64,000 bases of DNA from the NCBI GenBank assembly GCA_013368315.1, contig JAACJM010000104.1, forward strand, positions 1 to 64,000, read 5' to 3'. The notes below the pieces were generated by a model, which saw only the letters and a list, made by a program, of their open reading frames with translations, ran no database searches and was not told the origin of the DNA. The position numbers were made by a program, and so were the translations under genes. This stretch comes from Tetrapyrgos nigripes. Its lineage: Eukaryota; Basidiomycota; Agaricomycetes; Agaricales; Campanellaceae. Positions 33,835-45,663 of this stretch are shown here, in pieces; within the stretch, counting starts at the first letter, position 1, and the number at the start of each line of letters is the position of its first letter.

Positions 33835-36236
33835 GTGGTTCTGAAATGTCAAGAGGCCTCGAGGGCCAACAAAAGCGAGAGGTGACCGTCGACGTGGTTC
33901 CGGTAAGAGATTGGCAGTCACGTGTACGTAAAGTGAGCCAAAGTCCCTTTCTTCTTCGCTGTCATCATCATCAAAGACGACGAGGGCGTCCTACCCGAAA
34001 TCCCTTCCAGGCTCCGGTTTCCTTCTTATTTATGAGTCTAGTTCTACGGTTGTATTTATCCATGTCTGGAAATCCATCCCATATATATCCATTGCCGGCT
34101 CTCATACTGCTTGGAACATTATGTACTTTGGCCAATGATTCTAGCACTGCCACTGGGCCTTTCCAGCGAGTTTCTGCGCATGTTGATCCACTCAGGCTTA
34201 ACGTGCATATCGACGTACTAAGTCTCCTCGAGACCGTCACTGTCATTCGCATGATGCATGAAAAGAGAAGTAGAGGGTATAAGGTATCTACACCACAAAA
34301 ACCTACGCCCCAATATCTGCTGAGATCTCGTCTGATTTTCAGTATTTTGTCTATTCAAGAAATGCCACAAGATATCAGTGAGATGGAGAATATTTGAGCG
34401 GATAATGGCAATATATCGAGGTCGCTTTGCAATATAATGCGGACAGGGAAAGTAATGAGAAGTGAACGAAACATTGCAAAATGAGCGGAGTATTGCGAGA
34501 CAAGCAATATATTACGAGATGAGCAAAGTATTGAAAAGTGAGTAAGATATTCTGCAGTGAACAAGATATCAACCAGTGAATACATTGGGATAGCGGACCT
34601 TACATCCAGGGCAAAGCTGATCATAAGACACGTATATTCAGAGACTATGTACAACTACACGAGTACAGAGTGGTAATCTATGTATAAGACGAATGAAAAC
34701 CACGCACGAGGGATCCAAAAGACGTTGAAAGGCCGAAAAGGCAGAGACTCGAGGAAATGTGGGAGGAAGCCGGCATTGAAGAGGAGACAAAACCTAACGA
34801 ACATTGAGCGTCACTATTAGAAATGGAATACGATGGAGGGAAGCTCACCAGATTATGGTCAGGTAAATATCTATGCCCATGACACGCAATGCTGTTAGTA
34901 ACATGAAGGAAGGACTTGAAGAACCGGAAACTCACCATAGAAGCGCATATATGCGCCTTATTGTTTGAGAGGTGAGCGCGCATGCAACTCTGGACAAGAT
35001 AAGCAAAGAGTTGAAGCCGATGAGGGCAGAACGCGTACCTTGTTCATCCTAACGGTAACCTTCCCAAAATTTCGGTTCCAAGGGTCCGAAGAAGGTCAAC
35101 GGTCGCTGTTCCGTATGACCACGGAAAGGGGCTTGAAGCTGGAACAAGAGCTGGCTTTGACAAAGATAGTCCTTGGCGGGAGCTGAAATCGAGTCCGAGA
35201 CAGTCTCTAACGAGTAAGAAGGGAAGACAGAGGAGGAGGAGGAGGGATGGTGATGGTACGGGTGCAAGAAGTGAAGGGACGCGTCACCCTGTTTTGACGC
35301 ATTTTGGTCGGAGTTTCAATTACAACGTCACCTTCAAGTCTTTACGACTTTACGACCTCCTTCCCTGCTCATCGACACGACGGTCACAATGGCTCGAACC
35401 TTTATACGATAAAGACGAGTAGTCCTTTCCTTTCTCCCTCAAGTTAGCTAGGACGCAGTAGACTGGTTTTATATGGCGTGTGCTGTATGAGGCGAAGTAT
35501 CTATGAAACATTAGCAATATAAGTATCATTTTTCAATGTATTGAAAACGACTCAAAATTTCTTCAAAACCTGCTGAAAACCTCGCCAATATGTCGCCAAA
35601 GTTTGGACCCGTCCGTGATACTTTGCGAAATGACCCAAAATATTGCAAGATCTTGCCCCGTTTTGCAAAACACCGCGATTCGGACCCAGATATCATCAAT
35701 ACTTCAACAATACCTCAACGAAAGATCACCCTGTTTCAGAATCAGCCAATATTTTGCCGTATATTGGTCCGTTTTTCAATATTTTGGTCTGTCAGTTTTT
35801 GTGGTGTAGCTTCGGAAACATTGGTACATCCGTCTCTCAGATAAGCTGTTTGATGTCACGTAAAAGCTCGTGGTCATCAGCAAGTTCCATACGGTGCTGG
35901 CGATAGAGGATTCATTATTAAAGAGCGTATTGGAGAAATCTGCCCACCAGGACTTGAAGCTTGAAGCTAAGGCGATCTAGTCTGGTTCAAGTATTTCCTG
36001 CGGGAGGATTAAATCGGCGCTCTTGGATATTCGTTTAAGGTGGTAATTCCCAGATTTAGGCATCCGAATGCGAGAAGAGGCAGCTGGAAAGAATGTGGGG
36101 TGGAAGCGTGAAGAGAAGAACAAATGCGCGCCCGAAGCATCGGACCGGTAAACGCGCAGTTCACATGACTTCGACCACAACCATGACGATGCATTTCTGC
36201 CTTCGTGTCCTTTGAACCCTTTTTGACAACATCACA
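33835..36236. other. unassigned, partly AT-rich degenerate repeat
   Basis: A plus frame 33846-34397 and its minus counterpart (GNGYIWDGFPDMDKYNRRTR, 34252-33971) compete; neither is recognised. 34380-34600 and 35490-35830 are full of AATATTG and GTATTG motifs; the latter is open in all three plus frames, which signals composition rather than a gene. Confidence 0.3.
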
Positions 36237-36844
36237 CAAAACTACACTCTGTTATAATCCCATTATGGAGATTATAAAGTAATGAAATACTTATGATACT
36301 TTACCATGTACTTATAATCTGGCTGGCCAGATTATAGACTCATTATCATCAAGCATAATGATTTGGGGCAATATAATATGATTATAATATCTATTGTAAT
36401 CCTGTTATAACATTTGGGATGCTATAATCCCATTATAATATGATTATAATAGCATTGTAAGCTTCATAATTATTTCATTTGATAATAATAGTTCTCAGCT
36501 TTGGAACCCCCTTATCTCTTACAGTACAATTCCAATGGGGATAATGTCCAGAACCTTTTTGACAGTTCTAAGGGCATTATAACAAGGTAAAACTGTTGTA
36601 CTCTTTAAAATTGCACTATAAAGGTGTGGCAATCAATGGAATGATTCTACACACTACAAAGCCTTTATAATAAAGCAGAAATACCAATATAAAGCTTCAC
36701 TCAATAGATAAAAGATAGACAGGTCACAGCATCAATATTTCAAAGTGTAGCTGAGCTCTATTTTCAATGAGAGTATTTTCAATGAGAGGTGGATGAATGG
36801 CTAGCATCAGGAGCTCTAGCTACTATAGACTACATTGAGATCAT

Positions 36845-37129
36845 TCATCCAGTCTCCATATCTAGAGCATACCTGCTTTGCCCTACATAGAATCCCAGGA
36901 TGGTCAAGCTGCACAGCAGGGCTACACTTAGAAGAACAAATAGCAAATGAATGCCACCATGTTCGATGGATACCAAGAGTTTAAGAGTCAAGGAGACTTG
37001 GAACCTGAAGTCAATCTCTACACATTGACGGGAGAGGCATACATATTCGAAGTCTTTTGATATGCAGTCAGAATGAGGTCTGCAGCAGCTCTTGAATTCT
37101 CTTTCCACAGATGGATTCACTGATCGCAT
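36845..37129 (-). CDS. hypothetical C-terminal membrane segment
   Basis: A minus frame of 94 codons with VEREFKSCCRPHSDCISKDF and a strong helix (LLFVLLSVALLCSLTILGFY) near its end. No start context or upstream exons are convincing. It may be captured or relict sequence inside the AT-rich element. Confidence 0.25.
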   Translation of the reverse strand: MRSVNPSVEREFKSCCRPHSDCISKDFEYVCLSRQCVEIDFRFQVSLTLKLLVSIEHGGIHLLFVLLSVALLCSLTILGFYVGQSRYALDMETG

Positions 37130-37639
37130 TGAGTGAATTTTACCAGGGAAGCATCAGCAAGCGATGATGGCTGTGAGCCAATTTATCTGATCAACAACAT
37201 TCTCAGACAAATGAGATTTCCTTCCCAGCATCTTAAACTAAAAAAAAAGTTCTCGGTGAAATTTGCCAAGCTTCCTTTTCTTCATCTCTGTATCTCAGAC
37301 ACTATGAGCACTGATGTTATGAAGAGAGGAAGAGAATCAAGAAATGAAGACCAGTGTGGCTCGATGGTCTCAATCCACTGCTTGTATGCCAGTAGCAACA
37401 AGGTTGAAACTAGTCTAGAGCAGTTTTAAGCCTTTACAGTAAGTATCCATGTGCATATATTATAATTTACATATTAAAGGCTCCTGAAAAACATCGTTGA
37501 GCTTGCAGCCCTAGATATCAAATCGATTGATGTGCAGCACCAACCCAGAGTGATCCAAATTTCTGAGGCTCTACCTAGTGCCGCCACTATGATATTGACT
37601 TCTGGTAGCATTTTCAGCCTATAACCGCTACTCTGAGGA

Positions 37640-38661
37640 CTATATCTCAAGCATGTGGAAGATGATGCATTGATGATGATGGGTTGTGAGATGACATATA
37701 CATTTGGTCGATGTTGATTTCCGTGTCACTGTTACAAGAGGAACTGGTTTCAACGTTGATAGCATGGTCTTGCCCAGGCTTAGGTGTGGCTGAGGAAGAT
37801 AATGAGGGTGTTCCAGAGTCGGAAATCAGTGCGTGGTCAAACATGGATGGGAATCGGGATGTGGATGAGGGTGGAAGGTTCTGGAATCGCATTTGTTGGG
37901 CTGGGATAGAGGATTTGGATTGAGGAGTATGACCTGGTTTGTTCTTGATTAAGAAGCAACAGGGTGTTGACCTGCGTGTATGTGAGTGTGTATAGTTAGT
38001 ATACAAGTATGATGTGGAAGGTGTTGAAAATATGCCAAGAGGAGTGGACACCAAGGTACAGAAAAAAACTCACCTGTTTCTCATCCCAATTACCCAAACT
38101 GACCCTCACTTCATAGCTACTCTTTACAGGTATCTCCTTGATGAAATGAAAATGCGTAGCTGCAAGAGGCATATTGAACTGAGCTCACCATCTAAAGCTT
38201 GAGCATAGGAAGAATTAGATAAGTGGAGTTTGTAATCCCATTCATCAAAGCCTGGAATAGATGTGTATGTTCATCAGAGAGAAGAAACATAGAAGAAAGG
38301 CAACTCACTGGCAAAACTCCTCAGTGAATTCTTCCCAACTGGTGATATACTCTCAATCCACTCTTCCATTATCTGTTCCTTCTCCTTAAATATACTCCTC
38401 GCGAGGACAAGAAGTTGCTCAAACCAGAGGTCTGAAGACGCTGACTACGTATGCGTAGGATGGCCAAGACACAACGAGTGGAATAACTTGTAAGTAAAGT
38501 AGTAGACAAAAGGCAATGCTGTAGCAGTTGACAGAGATTTGAGCTCTCGAAGATGGAGCCGCTTTCATGGATGCGCTTGCGAGCTGTTGCTGTACAAATC
38601 CGAGTCGCTGTTGGACATTGCTAACGACCATTTCTAGAATGAAGCCGTGGAATGTGTACAT
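37640..38661 (-). pseudogene. thioesterase-like (THEM6-type) gene remnant
   Basis: Minus strand: FDEWDYKLHLSNSSYAQALD, a GTGAG donor, then ATHFHFIKEIPVKSSYEVRV and SLGNWDEKQ before a GTGAG-like donor. This order (DYNLHxSNSxY…FxKEIP…SYEVR…WDEKW) is that of fungal HotDog-fold acyl thioesterase-like proteins related to THEM6. The substrate-binding middle of the protein is missing between the two blocks, and the downstream half is a Ser/Pro-rich frame unlike the family. An upstream frame at 38661-38419 (VSNVQQRLGFVQQQLASAS) may be an N-terminal exon. It looks truncated and internally deleted. Confidence 0.5.
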
Positions 38662-38801
38662 GTCTCAACGTCAAATCAACGTGCAGCTGTGTAGTGCAGG
38701 ATAGCTACCAGATGCAATAGAATAGTACAAGAATAGTACTCTATTGTACAGAGGCCGCTTTACGTTTCTTTCTTTCTCATTGTCGTCGTCGTTGTCATTG
38801 G

Positions 38802-39381
38802 TAGGGCTCCTAGCAGATCGAATTGGGTCAGATTCGGATACCATCCGTTCGGATGGGTGGTCCAAAAGTCCCAATCCGCATCCGGCAGATGGCATCCGAC
38901 GGATTGTATGCCGAAAGTAACGGCACTTGCCGCAGGGGCCTTATCTCACGTTAAAAACTTTAAAGTGAATTCTTTTTGTTGTTTCTTTTACATCTACGTG
39001 AGCTGTCTGCTCAAAGGACACAAAATTTTCAAGTACTGACTATCTCTGACCGTCTAAGGAAATATCGGCATGTCGACGTGTCAATTCACACGCTGCCGCA
39101 GTAGTGCCAGAGAATTTAAAACGTACTTTTCTTTGGCGCTGCTGGCCATGTGGCTGCTCGGAAAAGTCCGAGAGCACCTAAGAACCCTCCACCTCACCCG
39201 TCGTTCTTCATTTTCTCTGCCACAGAGCAATTCCCACGCCCCTACCCAATCCGCGGATGATCCTCGGATTGTCGGATGGTAATCCGTTCGGATGGGTGAT
39301 CTAAAAGTTCCAATCCGCATCCGAAATCTGACTGCCCATCCGCGGATGATCGCCGGATGATCCGATCCATTAGGAGCCCTA
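38802..39381. mobile_element. hAT-like MITE, TAGGGCTCCTA ends, 8-bp target duplication
   Basis: TIRs TAGGGCTCCTA and TAGGAGCCCTA; flanks GTCATTGG at 38794-38801 and 39382-39389. 580 bp. Inside each end are ATCCGTTCGGATGGGTG and CGGATGAT motifs repeated in both orientations. No transposase frame. Confidence 0.87.
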
Positions 39382-39539
39382 GTCATTGGCCCCAGGAGTC
39401 TAGTTTGCCTACCGTGCAGTATGCAGACCGACCTTGGGGCAGCAACTACATCATTGTTTGCTTGCCTTTGGCAAACAAAACACGGTCAAATGTCGACGCG
39501 TCTCACTTTTCCCTCTTTACTCTCTACCACCATCATCCA

Positions 39540-39734
39540 TGTTGACGCGCTCTCAACGTAGCGCTTCCCGTCCTTCATCTTCTCGACGAGGTGCCCGAGC
39601 GACGTGTGGCTCTGCCGTTCGCGATGCCCGTGGTTCATCTCGTTCTGCGACTCCTGCTTCCCCTGTTTCCACCACCCGCCGTGGTATTCCAACCCCAGAA
39701 CCGTCAGACGGACATTGTGCAAGAGCGGTCTGAG
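39540..39734 (+). CDS. short Arg/Ser-rich ORF (64 aa)
   Basis: From ATG 39540: LTRSQRSASRPSSSRRGARA, then Ser/Pro/Thr-rich sequence to a TGA at 39732-39734. It looks like the disordered basic start of a retroelement gag or a nuclear protein. Nothing recognisable continues downstream. Confidence 0.28.
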
Positions 39735-40244
39735 CCATCAATCCTCATTCTTAAGGCTTGGAGAAGGAGGTAGTACGGGTTGGTGGCGCATCCTGGTGGT
39801 AAGCTTCGTCTTCGTTATACTATTTTCTTTTCGGTTTTCCGTCATCGCTAAAGGCGATGGCGTCTTTGTTTTGTTTCCGCCTTTGACTTTGCCTTTGAAT
39901 GTTTACTCACGAATCCTACAGCAATGATCGCTTTATCTACCACGGCAATCCTTGTTTGCTGTTTAAATATGTCCGGTATGTCCACCCATGTTTGTCGAAA
40001 GCCTATTTTACTCATTATTCTCCCCTCGCTGTTGGGGTTTCCACTTCCGTTACTCCCTTTGCGCGACCACCAACATGTAACGAACATATATACCTCCCGA
40101 TATTTCTCCCGAGTGCGCATATATGCGCATATACCCAGTTCTTCAGCTTGCGGTGAGCTGTTCTTTCAATTTATTAGGTGTCTTTTCATCTTACAAGTCT
40201 CTTGTTGAGTATCAACTAGGTTTTGCTCCCCGCCAACATGATGC

Positions 40245-40560
40245 TTTCGTGAGTCTTCCTTTCATCTTTGCGCAGTTGATCTATCTCACAGTGAATGTAT
40301 AGCCGTCTTCGTTCGGTGCAATATTGTGTCTTTGTATGCCTTTTCGGTAAGTCTCCTTTCCTTTTTGCCTTTGCTCACCTCGCTGATGTGTTTCGTTGGG
40401 ATCTCTAGGGATCTCCGTATCTTCTTTCTCCGTGAGTGCCCATTCCTTTTTTCTTGCTCATTTTATCTTTATGTCTTTTGAACTCTCCAGACCTTTCCCC
40501 ATTTTTTTCGGTGAGTCGCCTTGTTATTTTGTTGTCTCCCGCTTTACTTTCTTGTTCTTT
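40245..40560 (+). repeat. four diverged units each carrying a splice-donor-like core
   Basis: TTCGTGAGTC, TTCGGTAAGTC, TCCGTGAGTG and TTCGGTGAGTC occur near 40250, 40348, 40429 and 40510, each followed by a pyrimidine-rich run (CCTTTC…TTTTTGC). Read as introns they would leave exons of only 20-23 nt. More likely a degenerate tandem repeat. Confidence 0.4.
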
Positions 40561-41045
40561 GCTTGTACTCGATATGTACTTGATGTGTATGTATTCTATA
40601 TAGTAAATTGACATTATTATGCATTCTATATTGTGTGAATAATGAGTACCTGAGTAGGTATTGGTATATTGGCCATGTACCCCCGTTAGCATGGCCTGAT
40701 AATCCTTGCAATGATTACATCCCCTGGAACTATTCCGACCCTTATAACCCCCATAATACCATTATAATATGATTCTAACTATTAGCATAGTTCCAGTATC
40801 TGCCATTATGCCCTACATTATAACCCTCAGAATACTTTCAGAACATATAACAATTTCAAGCTTTATAAAGCTCATAATTCAGTTATAATCCTGGGCATAG
40901 TTCTCAAAGTCCACAACTATTATCTACATTCTAAACTCATTACCAGAAAGCTAGATTGAAGTAATCTAGTTATAATATACCATAATTGTTTTAGGGATTT
41001 TGGGAGTCATGGGGATTATAATCAGCTTATCACAGAGCGTAGTTT

Positions 41046-43079
41046 TCTCTGATGAAGGATAGCCAAGAGGGAGAAATAGTTGGTGCGTAGTGTCCTTTCT
41101 TCTATCTAACCTCTGTTTTGCCCGAACCTCTCTTTATACCTCGAGCATTTACGGAATACTGACAATCTCTACCCCCTCCCTTTCGTCGTTTCCTATACCA
41201 TCACATCCTCCTACACGCTACGCTGTATCCTGTACCCCAAACGACCCACATTGCCTCTAGTACTACGTATACCCTCAAATCACGATGGTATATCTTTTTC
41301 TGCTTTCTCCCATTGCATCGCCTCCGACACCATCACTCCGCAAGGCACATCCTTCAATTCTACTCTTTCAAGCCCTTACCAAACGCGGCACGCCAGACCC
41401 TTTTGCACTCCCAACTCAAAACCCCCGTTCCTGAGTGCATTGCCCCCCATACGTCAATACCGATAATACGACAAAATTGAAGTTGGCGTCGCGACGGATG
41501 CAATTGGGAGGATTATCGAGGAGGATAGATTTGAAGATGGGGATGGGAGTTGGTAGATGAGTCAGAGTTGGAGTTCGAGGAAGAAGAGAGAGGGATATGA
41601 AAATGGGCATGGGCATGGGCACCGAGACGAGGCTCACGTTACTGGTTCTTCCAGCACGGTATGCCCAGGTCCAGGCCCACGTCAGAAAAGTCAGAAGAAC
41701 GGGCTACCGCTAGTTGGGAATGGGGATGGAAATAGGCATGGACAACCTGAACCCGAACGAAGCGGCGAATTCTTCGTTCACCCGAAACAGGATCTAAGGA
41801 AGATCACTTGCAAGACCTTGCCATCGCCCTCACGGTTCACCTTGGCCGACAACACTCACACTCACTCGTACGGATTATCATCGGAACAGTGGCTACCCAT
41901 ATCATCCTCCTCGACCTCATACACATCCTAAACGCCAAGTGTTTCAGAGTCTTAAACCATCTTTATCGTTGATACCGTCGTAAACTGAGACCATCTATCC
42001 CTTCCTACCCCAATGCAGTCCTGGACCCGAATAATGGGTATACAGAACCAGTGGCGCATATTCCTAACGACGTGTTTCTGGATCCCAGTCCTGTTGAAGG
42101 CCAGGCTCGAGAGAAGGAAGGAGAAGGAGAACGACACTAAGAACAAAAGCACCGTGGGCATGAACCCTCATCCTTACCCTCACCTGTCCCTCACCATACT
42201 ACCCATCTCCCTCATCCTCACTCCCAATACCTTGTCAAAAGCCACAATTCCTCCTCTTCTCGCCGAGCTGTTGCCTAGGATCAAGCTGGAGACAAGTTCG
42301 GTCGTTTACGCGCGCCCCCCCCCCCCCGAGTCTTGAGCCATCTTCTCATCACTATCAGTGTCACGGTTACAGTTCTGATGGACACGCATGGCCATTGTTA
42401 CGTCAAACTGAGATCGAGACCTCCAGACAGTCCAGCTATGAGACAACGTGGCCGCCAGCATTCTCGAGGTGGTGGGAGCAAGGATTGGGGCGTTGGGATC
42501 TCGGGTAATGATACTGGGAGGAATGGAACGAGGAGAAAGTCTCTATGAGCGTTTACTATGTCAACACAGATGATCATGCGCTGAAGGGGATGGATGACGA
42601 CGAGGCACTGGGACTATATGGCTGGAGGACGGGGAGAGTGGATGGGAACGAGAAGAAAAGGAAGGACACCGAGAAGGGTACTCGTCCCAGATGGATAGAG
42701 AGTGAACTCCCTATAGCTAGCTATACCCGTTCTGATCTGCGTCATGTTGCGTTGCCCAATGTAGGATGTGATGAGGTAGACGAAGGAACAGTGCCATTGG
42801 GATCAGAGTAGGGAGGTGGAGCTGCGAAGGAGCAGAGAGTTCGGTTTGAGTAGGAGAAGCAGGGTCTGCTTGGGTGGGCATTGAGCTATTTGAAAATTTC
42901 TATGAGTATGCGTTGTTCAAGACGCGGATCCTACACGCGAAGAGGATAGGTATTAGGATGACGTGCAACAGAGGTTGTGCAGTCAATTGAGAAGTATTTG
43001 ACGTCCAGTGGAAACCGCAGTCGGGTCAAGAGAATTTGACGGGCGCAGATTGCGCCCGCAGTCGAGCAGAAAGACGAGC
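41046..43079. other. unassigned; low-complexity coding-like pieces
   Basis: Plus frames at 41557-41931 (GYENGHGHGHRDEAHVTG) and 42545-42811 (YVNTDDHALKGMDDDEALGL) are hydrophilic and unrecognised. A run of 13 C at about 42315 would make slippage likely. No domain is seen. Confidence 0.3.
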
Positions 43080-43084
43080 ACAAG

Positions 43085-43445
43085 TCTAGTGCGCAGTCGT
43101 TTGGGAATAGAGGAAGTGTGGACGAGGGGACGAGACACCAGTGGGGTGATTGTTGAGAAAGTAGGCCTAGGACTCACGATGTAGAGATGCAAACGCAAAA
43201 TGCTACAATCTGGTCACCAGATCAAGTACATTACAGGGGTGCAGAGACGTGCACTAGATTGCGCAGTCGCATAGAAAGCGTTGGAAGTGCGGTAAAGATC
43301 GCAGTGGGGTAGACAGAGAGCGAGTGACGTGCAGCAAGGCGTGCAGTCGAATGGGAAAACAGAGAGTATGGACGAGAGAATGTTTGAGAATGTAGGACTC
43401 ACAATGTAATGGAGCGTTTTGCTACAATCCTTTCACCAGAATCCC
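43085..43445. repeat. direct repeat, ~250-bp period, two copies
   Basis: GTGCGCAGTCGTTTGGGAA (43090) and GCGTGCAGTCGAATGGGAA (43340) start units that both continue through GTGTGGACGAG/GTATGGACGAG, GAGAAAGTAGG/GAGAATGTAGG, GGACTCACRATGTA and TGCTACAATC. CGCAGTCG-type motifs also recur between 43010 and 43270. Confidence 0.55.
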
Positions 43446-43620
43446 TCCACAGAATCCCTCCAGTAACATTATTGCAGTTTAACGAGACTAAAGATGCTCG
43501 TATTGGTAAAAGATAGATGAGAGAGGCTGTACATGTATACACAGGTATAAAAATCAGTCAAATATGATTTGATATAGAAAATTCAAGAATTCAAACAGAT
43601 GCCACATGTTTAACCAGGCA

Positions 43621-43629
43621 TATAAAAAG
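43621..43629 (+). promoter_or_regulatory. TATA box of the HET gene
   Basis: TATAAAAAG lies 59 bp upstream of the ATG at 43680, a usual distance for a fungal core promoter. Confidence 0.55.
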
Positions 43630-43679
43630 ACTCACAGTGCGCAACCCCTCGACTACCCATTCCCAGCTACACTGCTACA

Positions 43680-44896
43680 ATGGACCACAAGACAGAGCAC
43701 ACCGTGAGTAATCCTCCATGGATATCATTACAGTCGCCTTTTTCTTCTTTACTTATTGCATTACCCAGTCACGTCCACATCGTCTGATCAACACCCGCAC
43801 CCTGACATTCGCCGAGTTCCACGAGAATGACGTCGTTCCTCCATACGCTATCCTATCTCATCGATGGATCACATTTCAAGAAATCACATTTGAGGAATTC
43901 CAGCTCGTATCGGCCGACCCCTCGGTTAATCTGAAGTATAAGCCAGGCTACAAAAAGATCTCGGAAGCCTGCTCCAAAGCCCAAAAGGATAACATAGACT
44001 TCATTTGGGTGGATACTTGCTGCATCAACCAAGCTGATTACGACGAATCAGCGAGGGATATCATGGGGATGTATGGATATTATGCGAATGCGGTGGTTTG
44101 TTATGTGTATATGGTGGATGTATGGAGGTGGAAGCATTTGGTTCATGATTTGGAGAAGGAGATTGTAGAAGAGGAGACTTCGGGTCCTTTGCAATGGGAC
44201 GGAAAGATTTTTAGCACCGGCTTAGAAGAGGAGACGTCGGGTCCTTTGCGATGGCAAAGAGGGATGTTCGAGGATAGTGAGTGGTTCGAGAGAGGCTGGA
44301 CTCTCCAAGAGCTATTGGCACCGTCAACCGTGGTGTTTTTCGATAGGCATTTCAACCGAATTGGCGATAAAGGGAAGCTCAAGCTGACCGTCGCAAGTTT
44401 GACTGGCATATCTCCCGCAGTCATAGACGGGACGATTCCTCTTCGACAAATTGAGCCGAGGACTAGGATGGCTTGGGCGATTGGTAGGAAAACGACGAAA
44501 CCACAGGATAGGGCATATTGCCTTCTAGGAATCTTGGACGTCAGTTTGGAACCGAATTACAGCGAAGATATCAAACGGGCTTTTGCTAGGCTGCAAAGCG
44601 TCTTCTTGGACACACATCCGGAGCAGGCGGAGTGGTTGGGGAACAAAGGAGTGGGAGATCATGATGGCGATGGAGCGAATCTTTATTCCATCCTTATTCG
44701 TAAAGGCGTTGATGCTTTTGTGAATAATAGCCCAGCTGCGTACCATTCTGAAGGTGACTCGAGTGGATTATCTCCAAGGGAATTCCGAGAGAGGATTGCA
44801 AGAACAACTCGCATTCATGGTGGTGGTCTCTCGACTTCTTATTATCTTCGTAGAGAACAGTATCACCAAACAACTGACGATGAGAGTGTTGATTAA
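43680..44896 (+). CDS. HET-domain protein, 383 aa
   Basis: Exon 1 (43680-43703, MDHKTEHT) joins exon 2 (43769-44896) across a 65-bp GTGAGT…CCCAG intron. This start was chosen because the longer frame beginning at 43718 lies inside that intron. The HET core is complete: LINTRTL (14-20), YAILSHRW (34-41), GYKKI, FIWVDTCCINQ (86-96), and SEWFERGWTLQELLAP (178-193). Residues EEETSGPL occur twice (about 142-149 and 161-168), an internal duplication of about 19 residues in a variable loop. HET domains mediate allorecognition and programmed death in filamentous fungi, and in Agaricomycetes they form large families mostly without tested roles. The region after residue 200 carries the usual conserved block (MAWAIGRKTTKPQDRAYCLL). 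No partner domain (NACHT, TPR) is attached. Confidence 0.9.
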
Positions 44897-45663
44897 AATT
44901 AGTGTTGAGGGCCGGAGTCTCAAAAGCTACTGAGTAGAAGAGGAGAACGTTTAGTTGTATAGCAGAAGAGGAATGAATAGTTTGAAGTCGTACAAGTCGG
45001 TAGCTTTGAGCATCTGTCCGGTTACAGAGTCGACCCTACCTCGTAATGAGATTATGAGGTTCAGACTGGATTAGTGATTCTGGGTCGTTGTGGTTGGTGG
45101 AGGGCCAGGAATTGTTAGCTAGGTCTCCCCAACCTTTAGGCGTACGTCCATGCCCCCGCCCACGGTCTCCGGTCTGGATTTGCTAGTTGATAGTCCCGGG
45201 AACGATGATGTATTAGATAGGTACATCGGGGTGCTTTCCGGAACCCGGCGTTCAGCACTTGAACCATGGCCGTGGTAATAGAATCCTCCTCCTCCTCCTC
45301 CTCCTCGTCGACGTTATGTCTATGTTTTATGAGACAGAATGTGTTTATGTGCGTAAGGGATACTGATCTTCTTTCGTTGACTACTAGTATCAGAGTCCCG
45401 AGGACGAAGGCATAATCTATCTGTAAATATAATGTGTACTGTCGTGTAATAATTTGTAGATTACGCTGGGATGCTTCCCGGACCCGGTGCATCATATTCT
45501 CTTGGTCCAACCATCCAAAGCGGGTAATAAACTCCTCCTCAAACAATCATATATTCCCATGAGGAATTTATGGCACTGGAGATTCTCGTATTTTGGGAAT
45601 TTAACACGTTTGCAACACGTACATCTAGCAAAGACAAGCGCAGATAGCAATATCAACTACAGG
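44897..45663. other. intergenic; possible small minus-strand ORF
   Basis: A minus frame 45546-45136 (EEEFITRFGWLDQENMMHRV … a run of seven Glu … VLNAGFRKAPRCTYLI) is open for 136 codons. The (GGA)n-coded acidic run at about 45300 and the similar pieces CCGGAACCCGG and CCGGACCCGG (45229, 45477) suggest a small duplication. Unrecognised. Confidence 0.25.

Larger units (their letters stand above)
36237..41045. mobile_element. candidate 4.8-kb element with AT-rich inverted ends
   Basis: The left end AAAACTACACTCTGTTATAA and the right end, inverted, AAAACTACGCTCTGTGATAA match at 18 of 20 positions. Both ends continue into 300-400 bp packed with ATTATAATATGATTATAA-type motifs. Between them lie a broken thioesterase-like gene (minus), a hAT-like MITE and a short Arg/Ser-rich ORF. 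No target duplication is evident and no transposase is seen, so the two ends might instead be two separate small elements in opposite orientation. Confidence 0.45.

Noticed and set aside
35590..35906. Overlapping open frames in all three plus-strand phases
   Set aside because: Stops are absent in every phase because of biased composition (AATATTG-type motifs). No motif or splice structure supports a gene.
42310..42330. Run of 13 C as a programmed frameshift site
   Set aside because: No gene with a supported frame crosses it; more likely a slippage-prone homopolymer.
43718..43768. Upstream extension of the HET protein (MDIITVAFFFFTYC)
   Set aside because: This stretch is the intron between 43703 and 43769. 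The exon at 43680 with a TATA box gives a better start.
45283..45306. CCT repeat as a third copy of the (GGA)n element
   Set aside because: The conserved CTATTACCCGGGC tail is absent, so it is an ordinary microsatellite.
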